A stretch of DNA of 52,554 nucleotides from Paracoccaceae bacterium. Its GTDB lineage: Bacteria > Pseudomonadota > Alphaproteobacteria > Rhodobacterales > Rhodobacteraceae. Shown one piece after another: positions 20,408 to 29,474 of the stretch. The position numbers and the translations under genes are program-made. Every line of letters starts with the position of its first letter. Positions within the stretch are counted from its first letter, which is position 1. Location: NCBI GenBank assembly GCA_014323785.1, contig JACONJ010000014.1, forward strand, positions 1-52,554, written 5' to 3'. The notes beneath the pieces are model-generated. The model was given only the letters and a program-made list of their open reading frames with translations, was not told where the DNA came from and made no database searches.

Positions 20408-20782
20408 TCAGGATTGCGGTTTGTAGACGACGACTTCGATTTCGATTTTGCCGTCCACCACGAGCGGTGAAACGACGGTGGACCGTGAGGGCGGATGCTC
20501 GGAAAAATACTTCGAGTAGACCTTGTTAAATCCACCAAAGTCACGTGCATCGTCCAGCCATACGGTTGCCTTAACCACATCAGCCAGCGTGCAATCGCAT
20601 TGCTTCAGGACATCGATGATCCGCTGAATAGTCAGTTCGGTCTGGTCCACAATGTCCGCACAGATGATGGTGCCATTGGGGCCGATGGCAGCTTGGCCGG
20701 ACAGAAAGATAAAGTCGCCTGCGCGAACGGCGGGCGCAAGTGGGAGTGGAGATGCCGGATCGACACCGATACGTTCAATCAT
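20408..20782 (-). CDS. RidA family protein
   Basis: 124-residue member of the RidA/YjgF/YER057c/UK114 family. Classical RidA hydrolyses reactive enamine/imine intermediates from amino-acid breakdown. Landmarks are DFIFLSGQAAIGP, an ADVVKATVWL segment, and a C-terminal EIEVVVYKP. I did not see the canonical RidA C-terminal arginine motif in full (the SRSTVVSPLV stretch has one Arg), so a subfamily with another substrate is possible. The start is ATG 20782 with AAAGGA upstream. It lies between the solute-binding protein and the RraA protein, consistent with one operon handling a nitrogen-containing substrate. Confidence 0.9.
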   Translation of the reverse strand: MIERIGVDPASPLPLAPAVRAGDFIFLSGQAAIGPNGTIICADIVDQTELTIQRIIDVLKQCDCTLADVVKATVWLDDARDFGGFNKVYSKYFSEHPPSRSTVVSPLVVDGKIEIEVVVYKPQS

Positions 20783-20839
20783 TGGCAGTCCTTTCAGAAA
20801 GAAAACACCGGGCACTCTCGCGCCCGGTAGTCGGTGGTA

Positions 20840-21622
20840 TCAGTTGCTGAACATTGCGGACCAGGCATCTTTCAGGCCCTGCTGTTCTGCGTTTTCCTGC
20901 CAGACGTTGACGAAGTTCAGGAAGTGGTACTCGCCTTTGCGGATCGCATAGGAATAGCCCTGCGGATCCAGCGGGTTGTCTTCTTCCAGAATGCCCACCG
21001 GTGCTGTGTCATTCTCGCTCACCAGCTTGCGCGCAGTTGAACTGTCAACCAGCAGAGCATCGGCACGGCCCGAGGCCACATCGACCAGCAGTGTTGCTAC
21101 CTTGTCGGTCACCATCGCGCGCACTTCGGCATTTTCGAAATAGCGGCTGGCAAAGCTCTCATCTGCGGAACCAGATACCACCAGCACGGTCTTGTCCGCA
21201 ACATCCAGATCGCCGTAGCTGCTGACACTGGCAGCATCGGCGGCTACGATGGTTTTGGTTTCAAAGCCTGACGGCTCGGAGAACAGAACACGCACAGCAC
21301 GCTCCGCCGTGCGGAACAGCGGTGCCATGACGATATCGCAGGTTCCAGCTTCCAGACTTGGGATCAGCGTTCCCCAGGTCGATGGCACAAGCTCGTGCTC
21401 GACACCAAGTGTCTCGGCCAGGTTTTTGGTGGCCTCGATATCGGTGCCTTCCCACTGGTTGTTTTCCGGGTTGACCACCGCCCAGGGAAACGCCTCAGCA
21501 TGGCATGTCCTCAGGCTGCCACGGTCGCGGATTTCCTCGACCAGATTATCCTGAGCAGCGACGCTCAGCGGTGCAAGTGTGGCGACAAGAGCGGCGACCG
21601 GGGTTGTTTTGAGCATTTTCAT
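20840..21622 (-). CDS. Polar amino-acid type ABC transporter, substrate-binding protein
   Basis: Periplasmic binding protein of family 3 (amino acid and opine type), 260 residues. A signal peptide is evident: MKMLKTTPVAALVATLA followed by a cleavage-like SVAAQ. The mature part contains DRGSLRTCHAEAFPWA, GTDIEATKNLAETLGV and the domain-two motif VASGRADALLVDSS. It is encoded after the two permeases and the ATPase on the same strand, 25 bases after the ATPase stop. The ligand cannot be read from the sequence. The aromatic/acidic pocket residues and the neighbouring hydrolases suggest an amino-acid-like or cyclic amidine compound. Confidence 0.93.
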   Translation of the reverse strand: MKMLKTTPVAALVATLAPLSVAAQDNLVEEIRDRGSLRTCHAEAFPWAVVNPENNQWEGTDIEATKNLAETLGVEHELVPSTWGTLIPSLEAGTCDIVMAPLFRTAERAVRVLFSEPSGFETKTIVAADAASVSSYGDLDVADKTVLVVSGSADESFASRYFENAEVRAMVTDKVATLLVDVASGRADALLVDSSTARKLVSENDTAPVGILEEDNPLDPQGYSYAIRKGEYHFLNFVNVWQENAEQQGLKDAWSAMFSN

Positions 21623-21647
21623 TGGATTCCTCCCTGATGGTTTGGGC

Positions 21648-22388
21648 TCAAAGAACTTTGGACAAAAACGTTGTCAGGCGCTCGTCCGTCGGGATAGTGA
21701 AAAACGTGTCGGGTGGCTGATCAACCAGAATCTGACCATCAGCCATGAACAGAATGCGGTCGCCCACTTCGCGGGCGAAGCCCATCTCGTGTGTAACGAC
21801 GGCCATCGTCATGCCTTGAGCAGCAAGATCGCGCATGACATCCAAGACTTCACCCACCATTTCCGGATCGAGGGCTGACGTAGGTTCATCGAACAGCATG
21901 ACCTCGGGTTGCATCATCAACGCGCGCGCGATGGCCACGCGCTGTTGCTGGCCGCCCGAAAGCTGGTTGGGGTATTTATCGATCTGATTGCCGATGCCGA
22001 CGCGATCAAGCGAATCCTGAGCGCGTTGATCTGCAGTGCTCCTATCCAGACCGAGGGTCGTTATCGGAGCAAGCACGAGATTTTCGCGGATGGACATGTG
22101 GTCAAAGAGGTTGAAGCTCTGGAACACCATCCCCGCCCGGCGGCGGATCGTTTCCAACTCCTTGCGGGTGCCTGGCATATGCTGGCCCAACACTTCGATG
22201 GTCCCGCCCTGGATCGTTTCTAATCCATTGCAGGTACGCAGCAGAGTTGACTTGCCGCTGCCAGACGGCCCGACAACACAGACAACTTCACCCCGGTGAA
22301 TAGATGTTGAGACATCATTCAGTGCGGTAAAAGACCCGTATGTTTTCACTACATTGCGGCAGTCAATCACAACCTCTTTGTCGGTCAT
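21648..22388 (-). CDS. Polar amino-acid type ABC transporter, ATP-binding protein
   Basis: 246-residue ATPase of the GlnQ/HisP group. Walker A is [11 protein letters not shown], the ABC signature [16 protein letters not shown], and Walker [17 protein letters not shown] switch histidine follows in VVTHEMGFA. It energises import by the two permeases encoded immediately upstream (9 bases between the stop of the second permease and this start). All parts of a single importer are present and intact. Confidence 0.96.
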   Translation of the reverse strand: MTDKEVVIDCRNVVKTYGSFTALNDVSTSIHRGEVVCVVGPSGSGKSTLLRTCNGLETIQGGTIEVLGQHMPGTRKELETIRRRAGMVFQSFNLFDHMSIRENLVLAPITTLGLDRSTADQRAQDSLDRVGIGNQIDKYPNQLSGGQQQRVAIARALMMQPEVMLFDEPTSALDPEMVGEVLDVMRDLAAQGMTMAVVTHEMGFAREVGDRILFMADGQILVDQPPDTFFTIPTDERLTTFLSKVL

Positions 22389-22397
22389 CTTGCGCTC

Positions 22398-23069
22398 CTA
22401 ACGGCATTTTTGCGCCACCAGCCGCGCCTCGGCACGACGGACGAACAGGCTGAGCGGGAAAATCAGCGCAAAATAGATCGCAGCGACCAGCGTCAGGAAT
22501 TCAACATAAGCAAAGGTCCGGTTGCCCAGGACGTTGGCCTGATAGACCATCTCGGCAACACCGATTGTGCTCAGTAGGCTGGTGGCTTTGATCAATTCGG
22601 TCAGGAAGTTCACAAAGGCTGGCGACATGCGTTGCAATGCAGGCGGAATGACAATGCGAAGCCAGATCGTGTGCGCAGGTATGCCCAAACTCATCGCCGC
22701 CTCAAGCTGCCCGGGATTGGTCGATTGCACCCCGGCACGCATGATCTCGGCCACGTTGGCCGCGACCAGCAGGGACAAAGCCAGAATGCCGCTGATTTCC
22801 GCACTTAGCCGCGCACCAAACAAAAGCGGCAGACAGGAGTATATCCAAAATATCAGAACTACCTCCGGAATAGTCCGGAAGAAGTCGACCACAAAAACCG
22901 ATACGCGATATCCCGCACCGCGGCCAGACAGTTTTCCAAGACACAGAAACACAGCATCTATTACCCCAAACAGGAGAGAAAACAGACAGATGCGCAGTGT
23001 CACAAGCAAACCGTCCAGCACAGCCGGGTAGTGAATGGTCAGGACATTGAAATCGAAATTCATCGCCAT
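22398..23069 (-). CDS. Polar amino-acid type ABC transporter, permease (second)
   Basis: 223-residue inner-membrane permease of the HisMQ family, with about five hydrophobic segments. The cytoplasmic EAA loop, which contacts the ATPase, is LEAAMSLGIPAHTIWLRIV. The gene start overlaps the end of the first permease by 10 bases (23060-23069), as in tightly coupled permease pairs. The N-terminus MAMNFDFNVLTIHYPAVLDG matches EhuD/GlnP-type permeases. Confidence 0.94.
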   Translation of the reverse strand: MAMNFDFNVLTIHYPAVLDGLLVTLRICLFSLLFGVIDAVFLCLGKLSGRGAGYRVSVFVVDFFRTIPEVVLIFWIYSCLPLLFGARLSAEISGILALSLLVAANVAEIMRAGVQSTNPGQLEAAMSLGIPAHTIWLRIVIPPALQRMSPAFVNFLTELIKATSLLSTIGVAEMVYQANVLGNRTFAYVEFLTLVAAIYFALIFPLSLFVRRAEARLVAQKCR

Positions 23070-23848
23070 GCCTCGCGATTGGCCATGGCGGTTTCGATCT
23101 TTCTGGCAGACAGGCTGATCAACCAGCCGAACACGAAATAGATCAAAGCGACCAGTGTCAGGATCTCAATCGGCTTGAAGGTCGCATTGCTGATCCTGCC
23201 AGAGACGGTCATCAATTCACCAACGGACAGGACACTCAAAATAGCGGTTGTCTTGAAGAAGCTGATGGTCATGTTGACCAGCGGCGGGATCATGGTTCGG
23301 AACGCGGGCGGCAGGATCACGTGTGTCCACCGCGTTATGACCGGGATGCCAAGCGCGTCGGAGGCTTCCCAGTAGCCTTTCGGAACGGCCTGGATGCCAG
23401 CACGGACAATCTCGGAAAAATAAGCACTGGCCTGCAATACGATGGCAATCACCCCGCTGACGATTGCCGTTGTTGGAATGCCTGTGATCACTGGCAAAGC
23501 AAAGTGAATCCAGATCAGCTGTACCAGGATCGGCGTGTTCCGGAACGTTTCGACATACCCGATCACCAACCATTGCAGTGGGCGAAACCGCACCTGCATT
23601 GCGATGGCAAGTAAGGTTCCCAGCAAAATCCCGCAAAGCACCGCTGCAGCCGTCAGGGCCAGCGTCATGCCAAAACCCTTCACGATGGCCACTCTGAACC
23701 GCCAAAGCCCTGTAAAATCGAGGTTAAGAACCGTATCCCAATTCAAGTTCCAAACACCAGCGGCAACGACTGCAACAAGCGTCAGTGTCAGGGCAACACG
23801 GACCGCGCACCCGTAAGATATCTCGATGAGTTCGTCGAGTACAGCCAT
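23060..23848 (-). CDS. Polar amino-acid type ABC transporter, permease (first)
   Basis: 262-residue HisMQ-family permease, first gene of the six-gene minus-strand operon (permease, permease, ATPase, binding protein, RidA, RraA). It has an extra N-terminal membrane segment and an EAA loop YWEASDALGIPVITRW. The motif ETFRNTPILVQLIW is the family signature. About 135 bases separate its start from the divergent IclR remnant, so the operon promoter probably lies in 23849-23984. Confidence 0.94.
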   Translation of the reverse strand: MAVLDELIEISYGCAVRVALTLTLVAVVAAGVWNLNWDTVLNLDFTGLWRFRVAIVKGFGMTLALTAAAVLCGILLGTLLAIAMQVRFRPLQWLVIGYVETFRNTPILVQLIWIHFALPVITGIPTTAIVSGVIAIVLQASAYFSEIVRAGIQAVPKGYWEASDALGIPVITRWTHVILPPAFRTMIPPLVNMTISFFKTTAILSVLSVGELMTVSGRISNATFKPIEILTLVALIYFVFGWLISLSARKIETAMANREAWR

Positions 23849-23984
23849 GTTACAGATTTACGATCCTATGCACCGAAATTTCCGGAACAGTGTTTTATAA
23901 ATAGATTGATGTCAAGTCATTTCTTTCGTAAACACAATCAACGGCCACAGATTGGCCAATGAATGACTAACCATCGGGGCTGGG

Positions 23985-24269
23985 ATGATTAAAAAGACGT
24001 CAGAGGAATTTGAAACCTCTCTTGAACTGCCCCGGCAATGGGGCTGGGGCCTTGACGATGAAGAGCATGTTGCCGGGGTGTGTCGCATATCTTGTGGCAT
24101 TCGAAATGCAGATGGTGCAATGATCTCGGCCATTAGTGTCTCAGGGCCAGCCAAGCGTCAGACCAAAGATCGCATCGAAGATATCATTCTGGCAATCCGC
24201 ACCGCCGGAATTTCGCGGCGAATGGGCTATGCACCTGATGAGGTGCAGACCTTCTCTGTGTCGGGCTAG
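23985..24269 (+). pseudogene. IclR-family regulator remnant (effector-domain C-terminus only)
   Basis: A 94-residue frame that matches only the end of an IclR-type effector-binding domain: WGWGLDDEEHVAGVCRIS, IRNADGAMISAISVSGP, then a closing helix. The N-terminal winged helix-turn-helix and most of the ligand domain, about 150 residues, are missing, and nothing similar is visible upstream. It ends 5 bases before the M81 gene. In intact clusters of this kind an IclR regulator often sits beside its target operon, so the island has probably lost its own regulator. A free-standing effector domain is possible but less likely. Confidence 0.7.
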
Positions 24270-24274
24270 CCAGC

Positions 24275-25732
24275 ATGCGCGTTGCCGTTGGTGGTTTCTA
24301 CCACGAGACTAATACGTTTTCTCGGGGGTCCACCGGGCTAGAGGAATTCCATACCTATCAGTATGCAACTGGCCCCGAACTGCTGGATCGCTTTCGCGGG
24401 ACAAATAGCGAAATTGGTGGCATGATCGATGGGCTTGAGGACGCGGGGCACCAGGTTTTACCCCTTCTTTTTGCTGCGGCTGTCCCGTCGGGAATGGTTG
24501 TACGGACAGTCTTTGAGCACATCCTTGATGAAACGCTCCTTCATCTCTCCCAGTCGGGTTCCTGTGACGCTGTCTGCCTTTCGCTTCATGGCGCGGCCGC
24601 AGCAGAAGGTCAGGAGGATGCGGACGGATTTTTCGTGAAGTCTGTCCGTGACGCAATTGGCTCGGGTGCCAGGTTGGCCGTCACCTTGGATTACCACGCG
24701 AATGTTAGCCCTGAGATTTTCGAAGCGGCGGATTTCGTGACCATCTATCGCACATACCCCCACACCGACATGGCAGAGCGTGGGCGCGAAGCAGCGCGGA
24801 TCATTACCGCAGACACCCTTCCGGCCCATCGTGCCTATCGTAAAATCCCGGCCATCACTGTCCCGCTGGTGCAAGCTACATCAGATAACCCGATGGTCCA
24901 CCTTATGGAGCGTTTCGAATATGGGGCTGCGCAGGCTTGGATCACATCAAATTCGCTGGCCATGGGATTTGCCTATGCCGACAGCCGGAGTCTCGGAGCA
25001 ACCGTTCTTGTCTATGGTGATAACCAGGACGTCGTCGAAGCCGAGGCGGATACGCTGTCACGTGCTATCTGGGATGCACGAGAGGATTTGCGGCCCGACC
25101 TCATCACATTGCACGACCTGCCTGACGCGCTCGCAGCTTCTAACATATCCCCGACAATCGTAGTCGATCCGTCCGACAATATCGGCGGTGGCAGCACGGG
25201 CGATGGTACGGAAATTCTGCGTGCTCTTCTGACCACAGATTGCGCGGGTGTCGTCAGCCTGACCGACCCCGATGCCGCGACCCGCTGTAGCGAGATTGGT
25301 GTTGGCGGGACTTTCGACATGGAAATTGGTGCGCGTGTGGATGACCTGCATGGTGCGCCTGTCCGTTTGCAGGGCAGCGTAGAGTGGATTGGTGAGGCCA
25401 AATTCCGCAACTCTGGCAGCTACATGACGGGCTTTGTCACCTCGATGGGGCTGACTGGCGTCGTTCGCACTGGCCCCCTTCGCGTGATTGTGACCAGTTT
25501 GCGAACCATGCCCTTCGACGTAGGCGTGTTGACAAGCGTTGATATCGCCCCGGATCGTGAGAAGACCATTGTGGTCAAGGCCGCGATTGCCTGGCGGGCG
25601 GCATTTGGTGATCTGGCTCGCCGCATTCTGGTTGTCGACACGCCAGGCATCTGCCCAGCGAACCTTGACCAACTTACCTATCGCAATATCAGAGGGGCGT
25701 TTTGGCCCCTCGATCCGAACACGACATTCTGA
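24275..25732 (+). CDS. M81 family metallopeptidase (MlrC-like)
   Basis: 485-residue protein of the M81/MlrC family; the name-giving member degrades linearised microcystin. Metal-binding positions are visible: GGFYHETNTFS at the N-terminus, TLDYHANVS, and YPHTDMAERG. A C-terminal DUF1485-type domain follows, including GGGSTGDGTEI and VVDTPGICP near the end. The start is ATG 24275. Most members have unknown substrates and occur in amino-acid or amide utilisation clusters. Here it leads a plus-strand operon with the M24-type hydrolase (11 bases later) and the racemase-like gene. Confidence 0.9.
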   Translation: MRVAVGGFYHETNTFSRGSTGLEEFHTYQYATGPELLDRFRGTNSEIGGMIDGLEDAGHQVLPLLFAAAVPSGMVVRTVFEHILDETLLHLSQSGSCDAVCLSLHGAAAAEGQEDADGFFVKSVRDAIGSGARLAVTLDYHANVSPEIFEAADFVTIYRTYPHTDMAERGREAARIITADTLPAHRAYRKIPAITVPLVQATSDNPMVHLMERFEYGAAQAWITSNSLAMGFAYADSRSLGATVLVYGDNQDVVEAEADTLSRAIWDAREDLRPDLITLHDLPDALAASNISPTIVVDPSDNIGGGSTGDGTEILRALLTTDCAGVVSLTDPDAATRCSEIGVGGTFDMEIGARVDDLHGAPVRLQGSVEWIGEAKFRNSGSYMTGFVTSMGLTGVVRTGPLRVIVTSLRTMPFDVGVLTSVDIAPDREKTIVVKAAIAWRAAFGDLARRILVVDTPGICPANLDQLTYRNIRGAFWPLDPNTTF

Positions 25733-25743
25733 GGAACCCCGCC

Positions 25744-26901
25744 ATGACCATTTCTCGCGAAGATGTATTTTCGTCTGATGAATTTGCCGAGCGTCGCGCC
25801 AAAACACGCGCTTTGATGGCGGCGCGAGGCGTTGATACGATTGTGCTGCATTCGCCCTCAAACATCTACTACCTTTGCGGTCATCACACGTTAAATATCT
25901 GGGACTACCAATGCCTGATCCTGCCGCTTGAGAGTGATCCCTTCATGGTGCTTTGGCAGTTTGAACAAGGCCGTTTCGAGGCCAGCGCGACCGATTGTGC
26001 GCCGGTCTATTTCGGCAACACCGATGACCCGATTGCAGCCACCGCCAATGCCATGCGGGACCGGGGCTGCCTGAAAGGTATCATCGGCATGGAGGCACAG
26101 CGCATCTTCCTACCCAAGGCCCGCCATGACGCTTTGGCGGACGCGTTTGGCACAAGTGTCGTCGATATCTCCGGTCTGGTGGAAGATGTCCGCTCGGTCA
26201 AATCCGCGGCAGAAATCGCCGTTATGCGCCAGGCGGCGTCCGGGACAGACGCCGCGATGCGCGCTGCACTTGATGTCATCGCCGAAGGCGTCACCGACCG
26301 TGAGATCACCCAAGCCTTTGCCGGGGTTCTGATCGGGGCAAGCACGCAGGGCTTTACAATCTTTCCAATGATTGCGGTGGGAGAGCGCTCCGGCACACCA
26401 CACCACGCCCAGAATGGTGCCGTGGTGAAATCAGGCGATACGGTCTTCCTGGAATGTTCCCCCGCGATCAATTGGTATCACAGCCCGCTCATGCGCACGG
26501 CGGTCCTTGGCGCACCGCGCGACCCCTTTGCCGAAGAAGTGGCCTCCGTAGGCAGCGAGGCACTCGAAGCCATGGTGGCCACCATGCGGCCTGGGGCACT
26601 GGCCTCGGACGTGGCCAAGGTGGGCACCAAAGTGGTAGACCGGATCCGTGAACGTATCCTGTTCCATGACTTTTACGGCTATTCCGTGGGTATTGGCTTT
26701 CCACCCACCTGGATTGAGGAAGGAGAAATGCAAATCGTGGCCACCAATGACCGTCCCCTGCAGCCTGGCATGACGTTCCATTTTCCGATGACCCTGCGCA
26801 AGAAGGGCGTGTTTGGTGTCGGCCAAAGCCGTACGGTTGTGGTCACCGAGTCCGGGGCCGAGGTTCTTACTCAGCTGCCCCTTGGCTTTGACCGACTTTG
26901 A
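25744..26901 (+). CDS. M24 family hydrolase lacking metal ligands (creatinase/ectoine-hydrolase-like)
   Basis: 385-residue pita-bread protein of the M24 family. The N-terminal domain has RRAKTRALMAARGVDTIVL and SPSNIYYLCGHHTLN. In the catalytic domain, positions that hold metal-binding aspartates in aminopeptidases are changed: FLECSPAINWYHSPLMRT (about residues 235-250) stands where LIDxG...SDITRT is expected, and GYSVGIGFPPTW where GHGIGxxxHE is expected. PHH is kept. This is the pattern of metal-independent creatinase and ectoine hydrolase. The start is ATG 25744; a longer frame from 25702 overlaps the M81 gene. The reaction is probably hydrolysis of a C-N bond in a small molecule; the substrate is not known. 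Confidence 0.88.
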   Translation: MTISREDVFSSDEFAERRAKTRALMAARGVDTIVLHSPSNIYYLCGHHTLNIWDYQCLILPLESDPFMVLWQFEQGRFEASATDCAPVYFGNTDDPIAATANAMRDRGCLKGIIGMEAQRIFLPKARHDALADAFGTSVVDISGLVEDVRSVKSAAEIAVMRQAASGTDAAMRAALDVIAEGVTDREITQAFAGVLIGASTQGFTIFPMIAVGERSGTPHHAQNGAVVKSGDTVFLECSPAINWYHSPLMRTAVLGAPRDPFAEEVASVGSEALEAMVATMRPGALASDVAKVGTKVVDRIRERILFHDFYGYSVGIGFPPTWIEEGEMQIVATNDRPLQPGMTFHFPMTLRKKGVFGVGQSRTVVVTESGAEVLTQLPLGFDRL

Positions 26902-26911
26902 GGAGGCAACG

Positions 26912-27655
26912 ATGACGGATGTCCTGAACCTTGGGCTCGTCTATCCCGGCGGTGGCCCCGAAAGCGATATCTACAGCTTTGAGCGCGTTATGGCAGGGCG
27001 GCTACGCGTGTTCCTTTCAAATTCGGAATTTGGCATTGTTGACGGCTCGGATCATCATCCCGACGCCCTGCGCATGACTGCTGAAGTGCCGCGCATTGCT
27101 TCAGCCGCTGAACGGCTGAATGATTGCAATCTGGATGCATTGGTCTGGGCCTGTACATCCGGCAGCTTTGTCAACGGCCGGGCCTTTGCCGAGGATCAGG
27201 CGGCGCAGCTTTCAAACCGTTTGGGCATTCCGGTCACCAGCACGTCATTGGCCTTTGCCGCTGCACTTAAAGAGCTGTCTGTGAGACGCGTTGCCCTTCT
27301 TTCCACCTACCCGGAATCCGCCACCGACCTGTTTGTCATTTTTCTTTCGGAATTCGGCACTACCGTCACCGCGCGGCATTTCATCGGCAATCCATCTGGC
27401 TGGCAGTCCGCGGTTATGCAATGTGAGGACATACGCGACGCGGCTTCGGATCTCGATCTGACTCAATGTCAGGCTCTATTGATCCCGGATACCGCTCTTC
27501 CGAGCTTGTCTTGGGCACCGATACTGGAGCAGCGTATCGGACGTCCTGTATTGACCGCAAATTCTGTATCGTTGTGGCATGGATTGCGGATCATGAAGGG
27601 CCAGAGCGTTCAACCGAATCTTGAGTTTGGTTTGACTTCTTTGGAAGTTTCATAG
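26912..27655 (+). CDS. Asp/Glu racemase superfamily protein (maleate isomerase/arylmalonate decarboxylase-like)
   Basis: 247-residue cytosolic protein of the aspartate/glutamate racemase superfamily, closest by eye to maleate cis-trans isomerases and arylmalonate decarboxylases. The first catalytic cysteine is present in WACTSGSF (C81). The second site reads LLIPDTALPSL, with Asp193 where maleate isomerase has Cys. The C-terminal PVLTANSVSLWHGLR fits the family. The start ATG 26912 is preceded by GAGGAGG overlapping the M24 stop. It ends the three-gene hydrolase operon. Function as racemase, isomerase or decarboxylase cannot be fixed from sequence. Confidence 0.85.
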   Translation: MTDVLNLGLVYPGGGPESDIYSFERVMAGRLRVFLSNSEFGIVDGSDHHPDALRMTAEVPRIASAAERLNDCNLDALVWACTSGSFVNGRAFAEDQAAQLSNRLGIPVTSTSLAFAAALKELSVRRVALLSTYPESATDLFVIFLSEFGTTVTARHFIGNPSGWQSAVMQCEDIRDAASDLDLTQCQALLIPDTALPSLSWAPILEQRIGRPVLTANSVSLWHGLRIMKGQSVQPNLEFGLTSLEVS

Positions 27656-28413
27656 ATTTTCGCAATTTCAACGCATACACATCTGCCAAACCACTCAGAT
27701 GAAAAACTCTCTGACATAGCCGGGGTATTCTACAGCGCACTTCCGGAGGGAAACCCCTTGGCCGACGACCAAGTACGGCTCCAGAGTGCCCTGCACTCCC
27801 GGTCTCTGAAGATGCCGAAACGAAGGCAGAGGCCCTGCCCTACACATGGCTTGTCCTGGGACTAACGCGCGAAGATCTGTTGGTTTCTCCGCTTATCACA
27901 ATAACGCTGAACGGAGCGCGTTCCAAGAAGAGATAGAACAGAGCCTATCAGGTGAAGACTTTGTCACTATGTGCAGTGAAAACGTGGAAGTTCTGGCACC
28001 GATCCTAGGTGGTCAGATTGAAAAATAGACCAACTCAAACTTTCTTTAGTCTATTATCAGCAAACGGACGCGGAGGTGCCAAACTATACGCTGCGCTCGG
28101 TTGCGGATCGGCTCGTCGATGTTGAAGAGGCTAAGACGCATGCCCACATGGATCAAGGTCCGACCCATTAGGACCAGGTTGGCCACCTTCGTTTTTTCTA
28201 AGAAGATTCTAAAATTTGCTGTCAGGAGCCGGGCTTTTGGGTGAACATCTGGTTTGATTGCGGGTGTTATAAATGTCGCTAAACAAATCGGCTTGGTCAA
28301 GTGATCAGTCAGACTGCTGCAGGCTTTGAAGGATTAAGGCTGGACAAGCCGTGCCTTCTGTGCTTCATGGGATGTGAGCGGCGCATAAGCCGCCGCGTAA
28401 GGGAGGAAATATC
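27656..28413. other. Gene-poor stretch before tctC
   Basis: About 760 bases without a supported gene. Short frames exist on both strands (plus 27846-28028; minus 28046-28300), but neither product resembles a family I know nor has a convincing ribosome-binding site. The base composition is a little AT-richer than the neighbours, which would fit eroded DNA. The promoter for tctCBA should lie near the right end; the tctC ribosome-binding site is GGGAGGAAA at about 28400. Confidence 0.4.
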
Positions 28414-29397
28414 ATGAAGATGAAACGCGCTTTGATGGCGTATGCTTTGGCTTCGGTGACGGCCACTGTGCTCGGAGGGGCTGCGCTGGCCGACGATCGC
28501 CAGATTCTTGACAACGTTCACTTTCTAATTCCCGGCGGGGCCGGAGGTGGCTGGGACGGCACCGCCCGCGGCACTGGCGAGGCACTGACCAGTGCTGGCC
28601 TGGTAGGCTCTGTCAGCTATGAAAACATGTCTGGCGGTGGTGGCGGGGTCGCGATTGCGCATCTCATCGAAAACGCCGACTCACTTCAGAACACGATGAT
28701 GGTGAACTCCACGCCGATCGTGATCCGTTCACTCACTGGCGTGTTTCCGCAAAGTTTCCGTGACCTCACGCTTGTCGCGGGTACCATCGGTGATTATGCT
28801 GCGCTGGTCGTGAACACCGACAGCGAAATCCAAAACATTGATGACCTGCTGGCGGCTTACCGGGAAGACGGCATGAGTTTTGCCATTGGCGGCGGCTCGG
28901 TCCCCGGTAGTATGGACCACCTCGTGGCCGCAATGGTGATGCAGGCGGCGGGAGAAGACCCGACTGCATTCAACTATATCCCCTATGATGCAGGTGGTGC
29001 GGCGATGGCCGGGCTTCTGTCCGGGGAGATTCGGGCACTGTCCACGGGCTTCTCTGAAGCTGTGGCTTTGGCATCACATGGCGAGGTTCGCATCATCGGC
29101 GTGACCTCGGATGAGCGCGTTCCGGCCTTCCCCGATGCGCCCACGATGATGGAACAAGGCATCAACACGACCTTTGTCAACTGGCGCGGGTTCTTTGCGG
29201 CACCGGGCATCTCTGACGACCAGCTCGCCGCTTTCCAGGATGCGCTGACCATAATGTATGACACACCCGAGTGGGAAGAAGTTCGGGCCCGCAACGGCTG
29301 GGTCAATATCCACAACAATGGCGACGATTTTCGTGTCTTCCTTGAAGAACAGGAGCAGGTGATTGGTGATCTGATGCGAACCTTGGGCTTTCTGTAA
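28414..29397 (+). CDS. tctC: Tripartite tricarboxylate transporter substrate-binding protein
   Basis: Periplasmic receptor of a TctABC-type importer for carboxylates, 327 residues. It has a signal peptide (MKMKRALMAYALASVTA, cleavage near AALADD). Family features include IPGGAGGGWDGTARG near the N-terminus and MSGGGGGVAIAHLI, the loop that contacts carboxylate ligands in this family. AIGGGSVPGSMDHL and AALLSGE-like stretches also fit. A strong GGAGG ribosome-binding site precedes ATG 28414. tctB and tctA follow in order. The GG-rich first loop differs from the VPFPPGG form of the Bordetella Bug proteins and fits the TctC branch. Confidence 0.93.
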   Translation: MKMKRALMAYALASVTATVLGGAALADDRQILDNVHFLIPGGAGGGWDGTARGTGEALTSAGLVGSVSYENMSGGGGGVAIAHLIENADSLQNTMMVNSTPIVIRSLTGVFPQSFRDLTLVAGTIGDYAALVVNTDSEIQNIDDLLAAYREDGMSFAIGGGSVPGSMDHLVAAMVMQAAGEDPTAFNYIPYDAGGAAMAGLLSGEIRALSTGFSEAVALASHGEVRIIGVTSDERVPAFPDAPTMMEQGINTTFVNWRGFFAAPGISDDQLAAFQDALTIMYDTPEWEEVRARNGWVNIHNNGDDFRVFLEEQEQVIGDLMRTLGFL

Positions 29398-29474
29398 ACC
29401 GACCGCAGGTGCGCAGGCGAATGGGCCGTCCTGAATTAAGGCCGGGCGGTCCGCCATGTGACTTGAAGGGGGCT

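Noticed and set aside
28046-28300. Minus-strand 84-codon frame
   Set aside because: No ribosome-binding site, no recognisable family, low-complexity neighbourhood; possibly eroded DNA.
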